Below, one piece after another: positions 1-11,100 of a stretch of DNA of 64,000 nt (position 1 is the first letter of the stretch; every line of letters begins with the position of its first letter). The position numbers were made by a program, and so were the translations under genes. The notes beneath the pieces are model-generated. The model was given only the letters and a program-made list of their open reading frames with translations. It was not told where the DNA came from and made no database searches. The DNA is from Ostreococcus lucimarinus CCE9901 (Eukaryota; Chlorophyta; Mamiellophyceae; Mamiellales; Bathycoccaceae): the NCBI RefSeq assembly GCF_000092065.1, contig NC_009355.1, positions 930,001 to 994,000 on the forward strand, given 5' to 3'.

Positions 1-2
1 CG

Positions 3-3000
3 CAGGCGATGCATGGACTCGTGGATGAAGACGACGCGCTCGCGTCCTTGAGTAAACGTCACGTGGATATCATCGAAGAAATCGCGGTATGCGATCCCAC
101 GGCGCTCGTCACCGTATGGCCTTCGGTGACGGACGATTTGCAGGCGGATGATTTGAGCACGCGACTGCGAGCGGTGAAGCTCTTCCGTCGAGTGTTCGCG
201 TACGAGGGATCAACAACGGCCGAGGATTACCCGCACTTGCTGCTCGAGTTCGTTCGTCGATTTAACGACAAGGCGGTTGAAGTTCGCGCGGAAATGATCA
301 AGTGGAGCTCGAAGTTTTTGAAGACACGCGTCGATCCAAACGCCGCGCTCACCTCTGTGCCGGCGGCGACCGTCATGAAGCAACTACGAGAGCGTTTACA
401 TGATTTCGACGACACGATTCGTACGGCGTCCATCAACGCGTTGTGTGACGTGTTAGACAAACCGACTTCGACTGAGATTTTCCCGCATGATCTCGTTCTT
501 GAGATCGGTGAACGCATCAAGGACAAGAAATCGGGGGTGCGAAAGACGGCGCTGAAACGCTTGTGCATCGCGTACCGCGCGTACGCGCAACGCTGCGCCG
601 ATGACGTGCCGGCTTGGGAAATGAAACGATTTGACTGGATCCCGGGCGCTCTTCTGCGTGCTATCACGATTCCAGATGTGCGCTTACACGTCGTCGAGCC
701 CGTGCTCGCGATGCTTTTCCCGGCCAAGATGTCCGCCGACTTGCGCAGCACCTTCTGGCTGCGCGCTTTGAACCTCGCCGACGCGTTCACCGTTCGATGC
801 TTGAAGCATTTCTTGCTCGCCAAGTCTCGTATTCAAGCCGACATGCGTGAGTACTTGCTCCTTCGTTCGAAACTGAGCAAGATGAACAAGAAGGAAGGCG
901 ACGCTGCGTTGACGAAGATCGTAGACGCCATCAAGGTGCACTTTCCGGATAAGCAAAAGGCGAAAACGGCGATGATGGCGTTACATGCGCAGAAAGATGG
1001 GAATGTTTTCAGATGCATTCAAACTATGTTGAATCCGGAGACTTCTTTCGCGAACGCGGTGAAGGCTGAAGAGGACGCCACAAAGCGTGCGAAGTCTAGT
1101 TCACAAGCGGTGGATCAAGAATTCATTAAGACACTATTGTTGAAGATCCAGTCCGCGCCGTTTGGACGTGAGCACGTGCGCGGCACCCTCAAGGCCGCAT
1201 GTAAGGCTACTCGAGCCGCGCAAACGTCAAAGAACACCAGCACCCCTCAAGGAGTTGTCGTCGCACTCGAACACTTGTGCATTCTCGCTGAAACATTCCC
1301 CAAACTGTTCTCCGGATGTGGCGATGAGATTGACGAATTACTCGATGCTAATGATCAATTGACGGTTACATCTACGTGCAAGGTTGTTTCAGAAGCCGCG
1401 GCGGCGCTCAAAGTAACTCCTCGCCGAGGGTCGATTTGGGAAAAGTTGAAGGTGAAGTGCTCGAGCGGCGATCGAAAGCAAGCCAAGTTGGCGACGAAGG
1501 CGCTCGGTTTGTTACAAATGGATCTCGACGAGCGAATCGATGCCACTGATATCATCGCTGGAGCGACTGCCGGGCAGTTGAGCGATGTTTATCTCCATAT
1601 CGTCGAACTTCTCGCCGAAGACTTGGTCGCCGACTCTGATCTCCCCGCCGTGCTCGGCGCCGTCGGCAGCATCGGCACTTTGCACCAGCAAATCTTCATG
1701 TTACAACTCGCCGAAGTCGAGCAGTACGTGGTCCACACCCTTTTGACGCGTCCACCACCAACGGGCCGCATCGCCGTCGGTGTCGTGAGCGATCTCGCGA
1801 CTTTGCAAGCGTATGGTTTGAAGGCGCTTGCCAAGGCGGCGGCGCATCGTTCCGCCGCCGATACCGTCGAGTCCTCCTTCACTACACGCGTGATCGAGCT
1901 GCTCCATAGCTATGCCGATATCGACTCTTACAAGAATGATGGTATGTTTGCGGAATACTCAGGCACAGATGCTGCGCATTTGCGATTCACCGCATGCAAG
2001 GCAATGCTTGGTATTTCTCGCAACGCGGCGATTGGCTTGGTCAAACCCGACGCCTGGATTTGCGTCTCCATGTTCTTGCATCAGTGTGAGTCCGCGACGA
2101 TGCGCCGCGAAATGGTCGCTAAGTTGAAGAGTGGTCTTGTCGTGCGCCCGGGCGAACGAATGCTCTCCATGATGTGGGCAGCGACGCTCGCGCTCGCGCT
2201 CGTCGACAAGGACAAGAGCGTGCGCGACTCGGCCAACGATGTGTTTGCGAACTGGGTCGCGGCTCAACGGCAAAGATCTGCGGCGATTGCGGCGCAAGCG
2301 GCTACAAAGAAAACCAACGATGACCCATCGCAAAAGTTTTTGATCGTCCACATGCCCGAGTACGTGCTTGTGTACATGGTGTTCCTTCTGACGCGCCACC
2401 CGCTCGCTCCGAAGACTGCAGAGGAAGGCATGGAGGAGCGCGGGCAGAAGTGGCGTCAAGTGCAGCTGATCATGTCCGCCGCCATTTCTTCTCTGACGCA
2501 CGGTACGAATGGTGATGCAATTCCCGTCACGTGCAAGATGCTACGCCGTTTGAAGACGACGCTCGATAAGGTGAATCCGGGCAACTCGGATTTGATTTAC
2601 TCGCTGAGCGATTTAGCGTTGTTCCTCGTCGTCGATCAGGCCGGCACGAAGGGCTGGGATACGAGTAAGTTTCCTGGACACGTGGTGTATCCGGCACAGC
2701 TTTACAAGACGACGCAGTTTATGGCGAGTGGTCCTCCAGCGAAAGAAGGTGCGCAGCCCGGTCTCGGCGATTACAGTCACTTGCCACGCGGTTACGTTAT
2801 CGTGCGTTCGGTGCCGATCGCATCAACGTCGACCACAACCGCCAAGACGAACGCAAAGGCTACTCAGAAACGATCGCGAAGCAAATCTTCGTCTGCGGCG
2901 ACGACGAGCAAGAGTGCGAAGACGCTGAAGCAAACCAAGTTGTCATTCGCAGCGGGAACTCGAGCGATGCCCGAGCGCACCGCGCGAAGAGACGCCGTCG

Positions 3001-3266
3001 TCGACGTCGGCGATCGCGACATTGACAATGAATTCGATGATGAGTACGAAAGTGAAGATGACTACGACGAAATTGACGCGAACACGGCGCTTGTCGTTGT
3101 GTCGTCGCCGCCGACCTCGCCTGGGCCGTTGTCGGAAAACACCACTGCGCACACGCAAGCTAGAAAACGCAAGGTCGACAAAGCGCCTCGCGCGTCGGAC
3201 TTGGACGAACCCATGGTCAGTGCCGTGGACCCCGAGGAAAAACGCTCGAGAAGACGACGAAGATAA
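3..3266 (+). CDS. PDS5: PDS5-like sister chromatid cohesion protein, 5' end outside window
   Basis: HEAT-repeat cohesin regulator; the family binds the SCC1/SCC3 cohesin ring in the nucleus and controls its release and acetylation. The reading frame is open to the window edge, so the first Met (base 9) is probably internal; about 1,085 residues are visible against roughly 1,200-1,500 in the family. The visible start (HEAT-type helices with RLRAVKLFRRVFA and FVRRFNDKAVEVR) matches the early part of PDS5 proteins. The last ~150 residues are disordered, basic then acidic (KRSRSKSS, a DDEYESEDDYDE-type patch, terminal RSRRRRR) and carry QTKLSFAA, which loosely resembles a PCNA-interacting box but lacks the double aromatic. 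It converges on the CDC50 gene with about 100 bp between stops. Family assignment is by HEAT pattern and order, not by alignment. Confidence 0.8.
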   Translation, partial: QAMHGLVDEDDALASLSKRHVDIIEEIAVCDPTALVTVWPSVTDDLQADDLSTRLRAVKLFRRVFAYEGSTTAEDYPHLLLEFVRRFNDKAVEVRAEMIKWSSKFLKTRVDPNAALTSVPAATVMKQLRERLHDFDDTIRTASINALCDVLDKPTSTEIFPHDLVLEIGERIKDKKSGVRKTALKRLCIAYRAYAQRCADDVPAWEMKRFDWIPGALLRAITIPDVRLHVVEPVLAMLFPAKMSADLRSTFWLRALNLADAFTVRCLKHFLLAKSRIQADMREYLLLRSKLSKMNKKEGDAALTKIVDAIKVHFPDKQKAKTAMMALHAQKDGNVFRCIQTMLNPETSFANAVKAEEDATKRAKSSSQAVDQEFIKTLLLKIQSAPFGREHVRGTLKAACKATRAAQTSKNTSTPQGVVVALEHLCILAETFPKLFSGCGDEIDELLDANDQLTVTSTCKVVSEAAAALKVTPRRGSIWEKLKVKCSSGDRKQAKLATKALGLLQMDLDERIDATDIIAGATAGQLSDVYLHIVELLAEDLVADSDLPAVLGAVGSIGTLHQQIFMLQLAEVEQYVVHTLLTRPPPTGRIAVGVVSDLATLQAYGLKALAKAAAHRSAADTVESSFTTRVIELLHSYADIDSYKNDGMFAEYSGTDAAHLRFTACKAMLGISRNAAIGLVKPDAWICVSMFLHQCESATMRREMVAKLKSGLVVRPGERMLSMMWAATLALALVDKDKSVRDSANDVFANWVAAQRQRSAAIAAQAATKKTNDDPSQKFLIVHMPEYVLVYMVFLLTRHPLAPKTAEEGMEERGQKWRQVQLIMSAAISSLTHGTNGDAIPVTCKMLRRLKTTLDKVNPGNSDLIYSLSDLALFLVVDQAGTKGWDTSKFPGHVVYPAQLYKTTQFMASGPPAKEGAQPGLGDYSHLPRGYVIVRSVPIASTSTTTAKTNAKATQKRSRSKSSSAATTSKSAKTLKQTKLSFAAGTRAMPERTARRDAVVDVGDRDIDNEFDDEYESEDDYDEIDANTALVVVSSPPTSPGPLSENTTAHTQARKRKVDKAPRASDLDEPMVSAVDPEEKRSRRRRR

Positions 3267-3365
3267 ACGCACGACAATAATGTACCAGATAACGACACGT
3301 TAGACAACTAGATGAACGCCCGATAGATTTTTGACATGTACGAAAATGATATTACACAACCATCG

Positions 3366-4367
3366 TTACAGACGCGTCGACCACTCGTTGGTCGACTCGC
3401 TCTTGAATTTGTCTCCAAAAATGTGCAAGAAGACGCCGACCGCGCCTAATCCTGAGCACAAGCTTCCGGCCAAAAAGTAACAGGCTGGAAATACGAGGTT
3501 GCGTCCGCCGATCCAACTGTTTGTCGCCAATACAACGGCCTTTTCACCGTTAAACTTGTACGTGTTGTAGCGATTCTGTATCGTAAACGTGATCGTGTCG
3601 CCCTTGGCAATATCCGCATTGATCACGCCGACGAGTTTACGGAACTTACTCAGCGCCGCAGTGCGCATCCACGTCGCGAAGTCTTCGTCTGTGTCGACGT
3701 TGCCCGTAATCTGCCCCCCACCGCGAGTCGCTTGATCCGTATTCATATTCGTCGGTGCGTAATCCCCGAGCTTATACTTCAGATCCGATTTCCACGCGAT
3801 GTTCGCAGAGTCGATGGTCGTCGCCGCGCCGTTCACCGCCACCGCGTACGAATCGTTGAAAAAACTCCACGCCTGCACGCCGCAAGGGCTAATCTCGGCC
3901 CCCGCCGACGTCTTTTCGTGCGTCGTGCACAAGCCTTGAGACGGTTTCCCCATCAATTGGAAGTAATCCAAGTCCCTCACGAACGCGCGATGATTCTGGA
4001 AAAAGTTGCTCAATTCGTAGTACACGTACACCGGCTTGTTCATGTTCGACTTCGCCGTGAGCGTCACCGTGCACGTCGTCCCCGCGCCGTTAAACGACAT
4101 TTGCATCGCCTGTTCCGCCGAGGTCGGGAAAAATCCGCTCGCGCACGTCGCCGCGTCGTCGTATCTCTTCACCAGCGTGCGCAGATCGTTGGCGGTGTTG
4201 AAGATCGCCGCACCGACGGCGAAACACGCGACGCCGATGCTGATCATCAACTTCGCCGTGAGCGCGGGCGTGAGCGCCGGTCGCCTGGCCCAGAGCTGCT
4301 GCTGCGAGAACGCGCTGAACGCGGGCTTGCGCGACGTCGGCGCGGTCGTCCGCGCGGCGCCGGCCAT
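3366..4367 (-). CDS. CDC50/LEM3 family beta subunit of P4-ATPase phospholipid flippase
   Basis: Accessory subunit needed for folding, ER exit and activity of P4-ATPase lipid flippases (ALIS in plants). The 333 residues have the standard layout: a short cytosolic N-terminus with KPAFSAFSQQQLWARRP, a first membrane segment at about 36-58 (LMISIGVACFAVGAAIF), a large extracytosolic domain with paired cysteines and the family string VYVYYELSNFFQNHRAFV, the conserved IGGRNLVFP region near 285, and a second membrane segment at about 290-315. Length is normal for the family. It is divergent to the TFIIE-alpha gene, 110 bp between start codons. Confidence 0.93.
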   Translation of the reverse strand: MAGAARTTAPTSRKPAFSAFSQQQLWARRPALTPALTAKLMISIGVACFAVGAAIFNTANDLRTLVKRYDDAATCASGFFPTSAEQAMQMSFNGAGTTCTVTLTAKSNMNKPVYVYYELSNFFQNHRAFVRDLDYFQLMGKPSQGLCTTHEKTSAGAEISPCGVQAWSFFNDSYAVAVNGAATTIDSANIAWKSDLKYKLGDYAPTNMNTDQATRGGGQITGNVDTDEDFATWMRTAALSKFRKLVGVINADIAKGDTITFTIQNRYNTYKFNGEKAVVLATNSWIGGRNLVFPACYFLAGSLCSGLGAVGVFLHIFGDKFKSESTNEWSTRL

Positions 4368-4477
4368 CGCGCGCGAGTCGATATCGTCGCGAAATCGCGT
4401 CGCCGAATGCGGAAGCCGTTGCGAGCCCCGCCGCGGGCTCGCTCCGCACTCGCGCGCGCGCGGTCGTCGCGCTCGCG

Positions 4478-5752
4478 ATGAGCGAACACAAGAAACTGAT
4501 GCGGATGACCGCGCGAGCGTTCTACGCCACGAGCTACGCGCGCGAACGCCTCAACGCGCGCGCGGTGGCGCCGAAACCGACGACGTCGACCGACAAAGCC
4601 AACTCTGGGGACGTCGCGATGATGGACGTGGGCGCCGCGCCGAGCGCGGTCAAGGCGCCGGTGGTGGATAAAAAGACGAAGATCGATGATCCGCGCGTCG
4701 TGGAGGTGGTCGTGGACGCGCTGACGCGACGGACGTGGACGAGAGAGGATGATTTAGCGAACGATCTCAAGTTGAGTTTCAAGCAAGTGCGCAAGTTGTT
4801 GACGTACCTCGAGCGAGAGAAGCTCGTATCGCGGGCGCACGTTCGGGAGAAGGATAAGGCGCGCGCGCAGGCGTTGGCGGAGCGTGGGATAACGGATGCG
4901 CCGGACGTGAAGAAGACGGTGAGTTGGTGCTCGTTGAATTACGGACGCGCGCTCGACGTGACGAGGTATCGGCTGCACGTGATGAAGAAGCAGGCGAGAC
5001 AACGCGTGGATAAGGGCAAGATACACGAGGTGTACGTGTGCGTCGGGCCGACGGAATTTTGTGGGAAGATTTACTCGAGCTTGGACGCGGCGGCGCTGTT
5101 GGATCCGGTGGAGATGGTTTTCAAGTGCTCGAATTGCGGGTGCGAGGTGCGGCAGGCGGGGAAGGACGGGGCGCCTGAACCGGAGGGTGCGGCGAGAGAG
5201 ACCAAAGAAAGCTTGCAGCGGCGATACGACGAACTCGAGCGCCAATTTAAGCCCTTGGAGGCGCAGCTTGCGAAGGCGATGAAGACACCGGCGCCGTTGT
5301 ACGGGACGTTGACGGAGTGGGCGGTGGCGAGAAAGCGATACTCTCAAAACAAGGGCGGCGGCGGCGGTGGCGGCGGTGGGCGGCGAGGCGGTGCCGCACT
5401 CGATGTGCACCTCGAGGAGACTAAATTTGTCGTCGAACTCGGGTCCACGGCGGAGGAACAACAGAAGCAGGCCGAGATTGACGCCATAAAGGTTCAACCA
5501 GAGTGGGTGACGCGCAACCAATTCGAGAAGGAGGATGCCGCGCAGGGCGCCGCGGCGAACGGCGAAGATGCGAAGGATGCGGCGGCGAAACCAACGGCAG
5601 ATAATGAAGTGCAAGAGCAATACCTGCAAGCTTTGCTCTCAGCACTACAAAAACAGCAGGGCGGAAAGAAGCCCGAAGACAAAAAGGAAGAGGTGGCGGC
5701 TGACGTCGCCGCTGCCGTCGACGATATGTTCGACGAGTGGGAGGACGTGTGA
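4478..5752 (+). CDS. TFIIE1: Transcription initiation factor IIE subunit alpha
   Basis: General RNA polymerase II factor that recruits TFIIH to the preinitiation complex. Residues ~68-190 form the extended winged helix (RTWTREDDLANDLKLSFKQV, then LLTYLEREKLV). A zinc-ribbon-like segment follows at ~187-225, ending in FKCSNCGCEV. The first knuckle is odd: CVGPTEFC (C-x6-C) where the family normally has C-x2-C. A nine-glycine run encoded near 5355-5385 leads to the acidic C-terminal part, which ends DDMFDEWEDV, the conserved acidic tail of TFIIE-alpha. Start chosen at base 4478 (MSEHKKLMRMTARAFY); the LMRMTARAFY string aligns with the family N-terminus. Confidence 0.9.
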   Translation: MSEHKKLMRMTARAFYATSYARERLNARAVAPKPTTSTDKANSGDVAMMDVGAAPSAVKAPVVDKKTKIDDPRVVEVVVDALTRRTWTREDDLANDLKLSFKQVRKLLTYLEREKLVSRAHVREKDKARAQALAERGITDAPDVKKTVSWCSLNYGRALDVTRYRLHVMKKQARQRVDKGKIHEVYVCVGPTEFCGKIYSSLDAAALLDPVEMVFKCSNCGCEVRQAGKDGAPEPEGAARETKESLQRRYDELERQFKPLEAQLAKAMKTPAPLYGTLTEWAVARKRYSQNKGGGGGGGGGRRGGAALDVHLEETKFVVELGSTAEEQQKQAEIDAIKVQPEWVTRNQFEKEDAAQGAAANGEDAKDAAAKPTADNEVQEQYLQALLSALQKQQGGKKPEDKKEEVAADVAAAVDDMFDEWEDV

Positions 5753-5851
5753 CCACGCTGTGCTCGTTCTAATCAAGATTGATTTAGCTATCATCAATAC
5801 CGATCTGATTTAGACTACACTGTACGTTGATTTTGTTACACACGCGCGATG

Positions 5852-7657
5852 TTACTTGTAGAAACGCCGGAGCGCCTTTGACGTGCCTTCGGGCGCGTAC
5901 GGCGCCGAAGAAGCGGCGCCTGCCGTCGATCCGGGCGCGGCGACGCCACCGCGCTTTTCGGTGATACCAGCTTCGCGCAAACGCTTCGCTTCCATCTTTG
6001 CCAATTTCTTGTCGTCGATGACGTTCAACTGCTTCTTTCTATACCTCTTTGACGTCCTATTCTTGCCCTTCATCTTCGTCTTTTCTTCATTCTTGTCGCG
6101 CTGAGCCTTTCTCGACGACAGCTCAGCCTCGATCGCTTGCTGACGACGCTCAGCTTGTACCTCCTTCGGCACTGCTCGAAGCTTACCGACAGCATCGGGG
6201 TCGAGCTGAATAGTTTCCGAAGGAAGTTTATCGAGCAAACGCGCGACTTCTTGCTCGCGGCGCTGGCCCTTCGTCTCGTACGGGTTCGCCACAAACGTGT
6301 CAAAGTTCGGTTCACCAGCACCTGGAATGAGTAAACTCGTGAATCCACGCGTGTGTCCGACACCTAAAACATCGTCGTACGGGCAAAACTTCATGGAGTT
6401 GATTTTTTGTCCGTGGGAAAACTGGTGCTTCATGTACGGCGAATTTTGCTTCGTCGAGAGTGCGTCCTTCCAGATTTGCACCGTGCTCCCCCAACCAACG
6501 GCGAGCATGCCGCGCTGGGAGATTTGAATGTGATCTGACGGCTGCGCCGAGTAGTACGCGTGTACGGGCATGTACGTGCGCAAATCCCAAACCTTGACTT
6601 GTCCGTCTGATCCCGAAGTCACCATGTACTTACCCCCGTTGTCAATCGCCACTCCTCGCACGGTGCCTCGATGACATAACATCTTCACCAGTGATGTGCC
6701 TTGATTCGGGCTCCACAAAGTCACAGTTCCGTTTTTATGGCCGCAATGCACGACGGCGTTATAATTGCTGTGCGTCATCGCGTTACACTCGCCGAGTTTG
6801 GTGCGATACTGCGCCACAATTTTCCCGTACGTCGTGTCTTGCCAGCGCAAAATCCCTTGATTCCCAATCGAACATAGCAAAAAGTGCTTCGGTAAAAATG
6901 TGAGCTTATTGACATGCATATGATCGTTCAAGCAGTGAACCTCCAGGCCTCGCTTATCGTAAATGTACGTGTACTTGTCTTGCGCCGCGGCGTAAAACTG
7001 TTCGTTGTGCAAAAACTTGACATCTTTCACCGTTTCACGCGCATCCGTCTCGCTAATCATATAATGACGCTGCCACTCCATCATGCTTAGCGCGCCCTCG
7101 CTCGAACCTAACAACAACTCTCGTCCGTTTTGCGAATAATCGACGTAGTACCGTCCCGTTCCCGGCACGTCCAAATCAAACGCCTTCTTCGCGGCGTTCA
7201 CATCCACATTATTCACGATATCCCGCTGTTGATACTGATACGTCCTCTCGCCCTCATCCGCCTCGAGCACTCCCGGTTCTTCGCTCGCCAACCACTTCTC
7301 GTGCGTCGCCGCCGCCGTCGCCGCCTCGTCGGCCAAATTTTGACTCTCTCGCAGCGTCGCGCGCACCTTCTTATCGCTCACGTGCTTGCTCGACACCCGC
7401 TCGCCGACGCGATACTTTTTCGCGCGCTCGCGAAGGTCTTTATCGTACTTTTTCTGTCGGCGCGCCACCGCCTCGGCGTTCATCGCGTCGTCCTCGCGTC
7501 GTCCCGTCGTCGCACCGCCGCCGCCGCCATCATCCTTCGCGCCTCCCACTCGCGCCTCCCGTTCGTACGCCGCCGTCGACGCGTTCAGCGCCGCGAACGT
7601 CGCGTCGAGCGCGGCGTCGCCGTCGGCGTCGTCGTCGTCGCGTCGTCGTCGTCCCAT
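5852..7657 (-). CDS. UTP7: UTP7/WDR46 (BING4) small-subunit processome protein
   Basis: Nucleolar WD40 protein of the U3 snoRNP/small-subunit processome, required for 18S rRNA maturation. The 601-residue protein has a charged N-terminus, a FDLDVPGTGRYYVDYSQNGRELLLG segment typical of UTP7, WD40 blades from ~175 to 440 (VTSGSDGQVKVWDLRTY is the clearest), and the BING4CT region (NSMKFCPYDDVLGVGHTRGF ... PGAGEPNFDTFVANPYE) at ~430-510. The C-terminal 90 residues are lysine-rich, as in nucleolar relatives. It is divergent from TIM13 with 95 bp between start codons and convergent with TFIIE-alpha. Confidence 0.93.
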   Translation of the reverse strand: MGRRRRDDDDADGDAALDATFAALNASTAAYEREARVGGAKDDGGGGGATTGRREDDAMNAEAVARRQKKYDKDLRERAKKYRVGERVSSKHVSDKKVRATLRESQNLADEAATAAATHEKWLASEEPGVLEADEGERTYQYQQRDIVNNVDVNAAKKAFDLDVPGTGRYYVDYSQNGRELLLGSSEGALSMMEWQRHYMISETDARETVKDVKFLHNEQFYAAAQDKYTYIYDKRGLEVHCLNDHMHVNKLTFLPKHFLLCSIGNQGILRWQDTTYGKIVAQYRTKLGECNAMTHSNYNAVVHCGHKNGTVTLWSPNQGTSLVKMLCHRGTVRGVAIDNGGKYMVTSGSDGQVKVWDLRTYMPVHAYYSAQPSDHIQISQRGMLAVGWGSTVQIWKDALSTKQNSPYMKHQFSHGQKINSMKFCPYDDVLGVGHTRGFTSLLIPGAGEPNFDTFVANPYETKGQRREQEVARLLDKLPSETIQLDPDAVGKLRAVPKEVQAERRQQAIEAELSSRKAQRDKNEEKTKMKGKNRTSKRYRKKQLNVIDDKKLAKMEAKRLREAGITEKRGGVAAPGSTAGAASSAPYAPEGTSKALRRFYK

Positions 7658-7752
7658 CGCTCGCGTCGCGGCGTCGAGTTGTCCCGTCCCGCCCGGGACG
7701 CGCGCGCGTCACACCGCGCCGCCGCATCGCGACGACGCGACGACGCGACGCC
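7658..7752. promoter_or_regulatory. Divergent intergenic promoter, UTP7/TIM13
   Basis: Only 95 bp separate the two start codons, so both core promoters and both 5' UTRs must fit here or overlap the coding regions. The sequence is almost pure GC-rich CGCG/CGTCG runs with no recognisable TATA box. Confidence 0.45.
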
Positions 7753-7998
7753 ATGGCGCACGAACAGAACCCCGAGGCGGTGATGCACCAAGTCAAAGCC
7801 GAGCTCGCGAACGCGTACGCGCAGGAGTTCTTCACGACGGTTCGGGACAAGTGCTTTCAAAAGTGCGTCACCAAACCGGGCGGGTCGATGTCGAGCGGCG
7901 AAGCGACGTGCCTGTCGAGGTGCACGGACAGGTACGTCGAGGCGACGAAGATGATTTCGCACGTCGTGTTGCAAGCGTACTCCAAGGGTGGGGTGTGA
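7753..7998 (+). CDS. TIM13: Small TIM chaperone TIM13
   Basis: Small TIM of the mitochondrial intermembrane space; the TIM8-TIM13 hexamer escorts hydrophobic precursors to TIM22 and SAM. The 81 residues hold the diagnostic twin CX3C motifs, CFQKC at ~37-41 and CLSRC at ~57-61, in the right spacing for two disulfides, plus the family pattern CTDRYVEATKMIS. Import would be via MIA40 rather than a presequence, and no presequence is seen. TIM13 is preferred over TIM8/9/10 from the VKAELANAYAQEFF start and the CTDRYVEA segment; paralogue choice is less certain than family. Confidence 0.88.
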   Translation: MAHEQNPEAVMHQVKAELANAYAQEFFTTVRDKCFQKCVTKPGGSMSSGEATCLSRCTDRYVEATKMISHVVLQAYSKGGV

Positions 7999-8156
7999 TC
8001 GATCGCGAGGCGGTGAACGGCGAGAGCGGGAGGAGGGGTCGCCGGGAGGCGCGAGAGGCGGATCGGCGCGCGAAGATGATTGTAATAAGTAATCGATGCG
8101 TAGAATTGAAAGAATCGGTTAATGTTGTCAATGCGTGATGGTGTCGTGCGTCGCGC

Positions 8157-11100
8157 TCACGCGTTGTCGGACTCGGACTCCGCGAGGATGGCGGATTTGT
8201 CTAATCGCGTCGAGCTGTCGTACGCGGGATTGATTTTCGGAAGCGACGAACCGCTGTTGCTCCAATCTTCCAAAAACCACGCACTGCCGCCGCGGACGGT
8301 CAGCTCGGAGGGTTCGACGGGAATTTTGGACATCGACGAGAGGTCATGGGAACTCAAGCCACGCGAGAGCATGGCGCGAACCATTTCGGCGTGCGCGCTG
8401 GATTGCACCAAGACACGCCCGTCGTCGACCGAGCTAAGTTCGTCGGCGTTCAATTTGACCGGTGAGGACGAATTGGATAGCTTCGTCGGACTATGTTTCG
8501 CGAGCGCATTGAAAACGTGCTTATGTCGCTCGTGCAGCGCATCTAAGCCGTTGAGAATGCTCAAATCTATCGACAGCGAGTCACCATCCAAGCCCGTGAG
8601 TCGCCTCGCGAGCTCGAGTTGCGTCAACGGCTCAAGCGCGTCGTTTTCTCGAGCGGCTTCCTCGAGCAAATCAGCTGAACACCACGCGAGTTCGACATCA
8701 CTACTGTCGTGATCACCGTCGAGCGATGTTCGCTTGACACCAGCGTTTTTCGCCCGTAGTTGTCGGTTGATGTACTGAAGAATACGATGCACCTCCATCG
8801 GCGTGGCGACGACGCTAAGCATGTCAGTGACGTGCTTTTGATACGCCATTCTTCTGCTTTGCTCGTCCAAATTATCGATTACGTTCAAGGGTTCGCCTTT
8901 GGCGATGCTACCTTTCTCCATCGCGAGGTCCAGTTCCCAGCTATTGCCTTTGTACACAGACACATCTTCCTCTTCATGATCGCGCTGTTCGACTTCCTGA
9001 GATGCCGTGCTCGCGCGAGTTAACTCGATGTGAAGGCTTAACGCGTCACTGAAACTCGTTGGAATCGCCAATCGTTTCGCTGGTCGCACTTTATTTGGGC
9101 TCGTAAACACGTTATTGTTCGTAAACGAGGCACCGAGCCAATCGTCCGCTGCCTTGAGAATACTACCGCAGCTCGGTCGACGGGTCGGATCCATGACGAG
9201 TGCCGCTTTGATGAGCTTGATGAAATGCTTTGGCACAGTATCAGGGAACGTTGGAGACAATCCTTGCTGAAGCGCACGCCACTGACCCTCAACAGCGGTG
9301 CCTGAAGGATAACCCTTGAGTAATACCATAAGAAGCACACCGACAGACCATACGTCGCACTTCTTCGTGTATGGCTTGCGCCGAAGCACTTCCGGCGCGC
9401 TAAAGAATTTCGTCCCAACGTGTCCTTTCATAGTTTCGTGCGCCAAGCAGAACGTCGCGCTGCCGAAGTCGATTATTTTCAAAGTCGGAATAGCGCCTGG
9501 TTTGGGTGACCACGGCTCTTTGAGCATGATATTGTCGGGCTTCAAGTCTCTGTGCGCGACGCCCAACGAGTGCATGAACGACACTGCCCCGAGTAGTTGG
9601 TTGGCGAATACGCACCAATCACCCTCATCAAAAAGACCGCGTTGCGCGATGGCCTGTATTAATGTTCCACCAGTGTAAATATCGGTCACGATATGAGTCA
9701 CTTCGCTCTTCAATAACGGACTGTCTTCGTACACCATTAACTTCAACGGAAAGTTTGGATGATGCCCACATAATACTTGCAATGCATCGCACTCGTCTTT
9801 GATGGCATTCTCGTCGACTTTCGTGCGCAAAATCGACTTGACAGCCAAGATATCGCCCGTCTTCCGATCGACTGCCCGTCTCACCGAGCCGTAAATACCG
9901 CGGCCGATGAGATCTCCCACTTCCAAGTCGTCGTACACCTTCTTTGACGCAAAGTTTCCGAAATTTCGTCCTTGGTGCACAGTCACGTCTGGACAATCCG
10001 CGTTGGCTTCCTCGATCTCCAACAACTGCTCCCTCGTGAGAGGCTCTCGCTTTTTCTCAGTTCGCGTGTACGAGTAAACTTCGCCGATCACGGGCTCGAT
10101 CACCCTGAGTCGTTCCTCCAACTCGCCGAGCGACGGAATGTCTACGCAGATGGCGGTGATGTCGTCGTGAATCCCGCGAACTTTCAGAACCTTTTCAACG
10201 ATGCCATCCGCGCACGTGTCGGACCCCATGTATTCCATGCACTCGCGCGCGATTTCGCCATCCTTCAAAGCGGAAAAAACCCCGTCCGAGGCGATTAACA
10301 GTCGACATCCCGCGGCTGGGATGCGCACGCGCGTGAACTCTGGTTCGCAGATGAGTGCCGCGCAGTCGAAGTCTCCAAAGGCTCTCGAAACGGCGTAGCC
10401 ACCAGGAAACACGCGCAACGGCCCCAACTCTTCGCCCGCGTTGCCTCGCAGGCGCGCCAGCCTGCACTCGGTCTGAATCAAACGCCTAGCCTCAAACGGA
10501 TCCACCGGGTTGTGATCGCGCGACAGCCGCACGTGCTTGTCTCGATCCTCCGCCGAGATCGCTCCAAACTCCGAGGGATGCGGCAGCATCAGCGCCGCCG
10601 AGTCCCCGACGTTCGCCGTCACCGCGTCGAACGCCAACGCATCATCCCCTCGCCCGCTCACCACGCGCTGTATCGCCACCACGTTCACCGTCGACCCCCC
10701 CTCGGGCGCGGGTCCGTGACAAAAGAAACATCCCGTCGCGTTGCTCATCCCGTACTCGCTCTCCGTCCGCAAAATCGCCCGTCGCATCGCTCGCTCGACC
10801 GTGTCCTCGCCGTCCTCGCCGTTTCCCTCCCGACCGCGCGCCTCCTCGCCCGATCGCGTCCTCGCCTCGAGCATCCGAAACTCGTGCTCCAAGTTTCGTC
10901 CCAAGTGTCGCTCCAGGTACGCCGTCGCCGTGTCGTCCTTGTGCCCGTCGAACACGCAGTACACCGCGCACACGCGCCCGACCGCGACGCGCGCGTCGGT
11001 ATCATCGCGCTCCGTCGCGCACCACGCGTCGACGAGATTCGGGAACACCAGGTAGCCGTCCTGCGCCTTTTTCACGACGCATCGCGCGCGCCAGGGCGCG

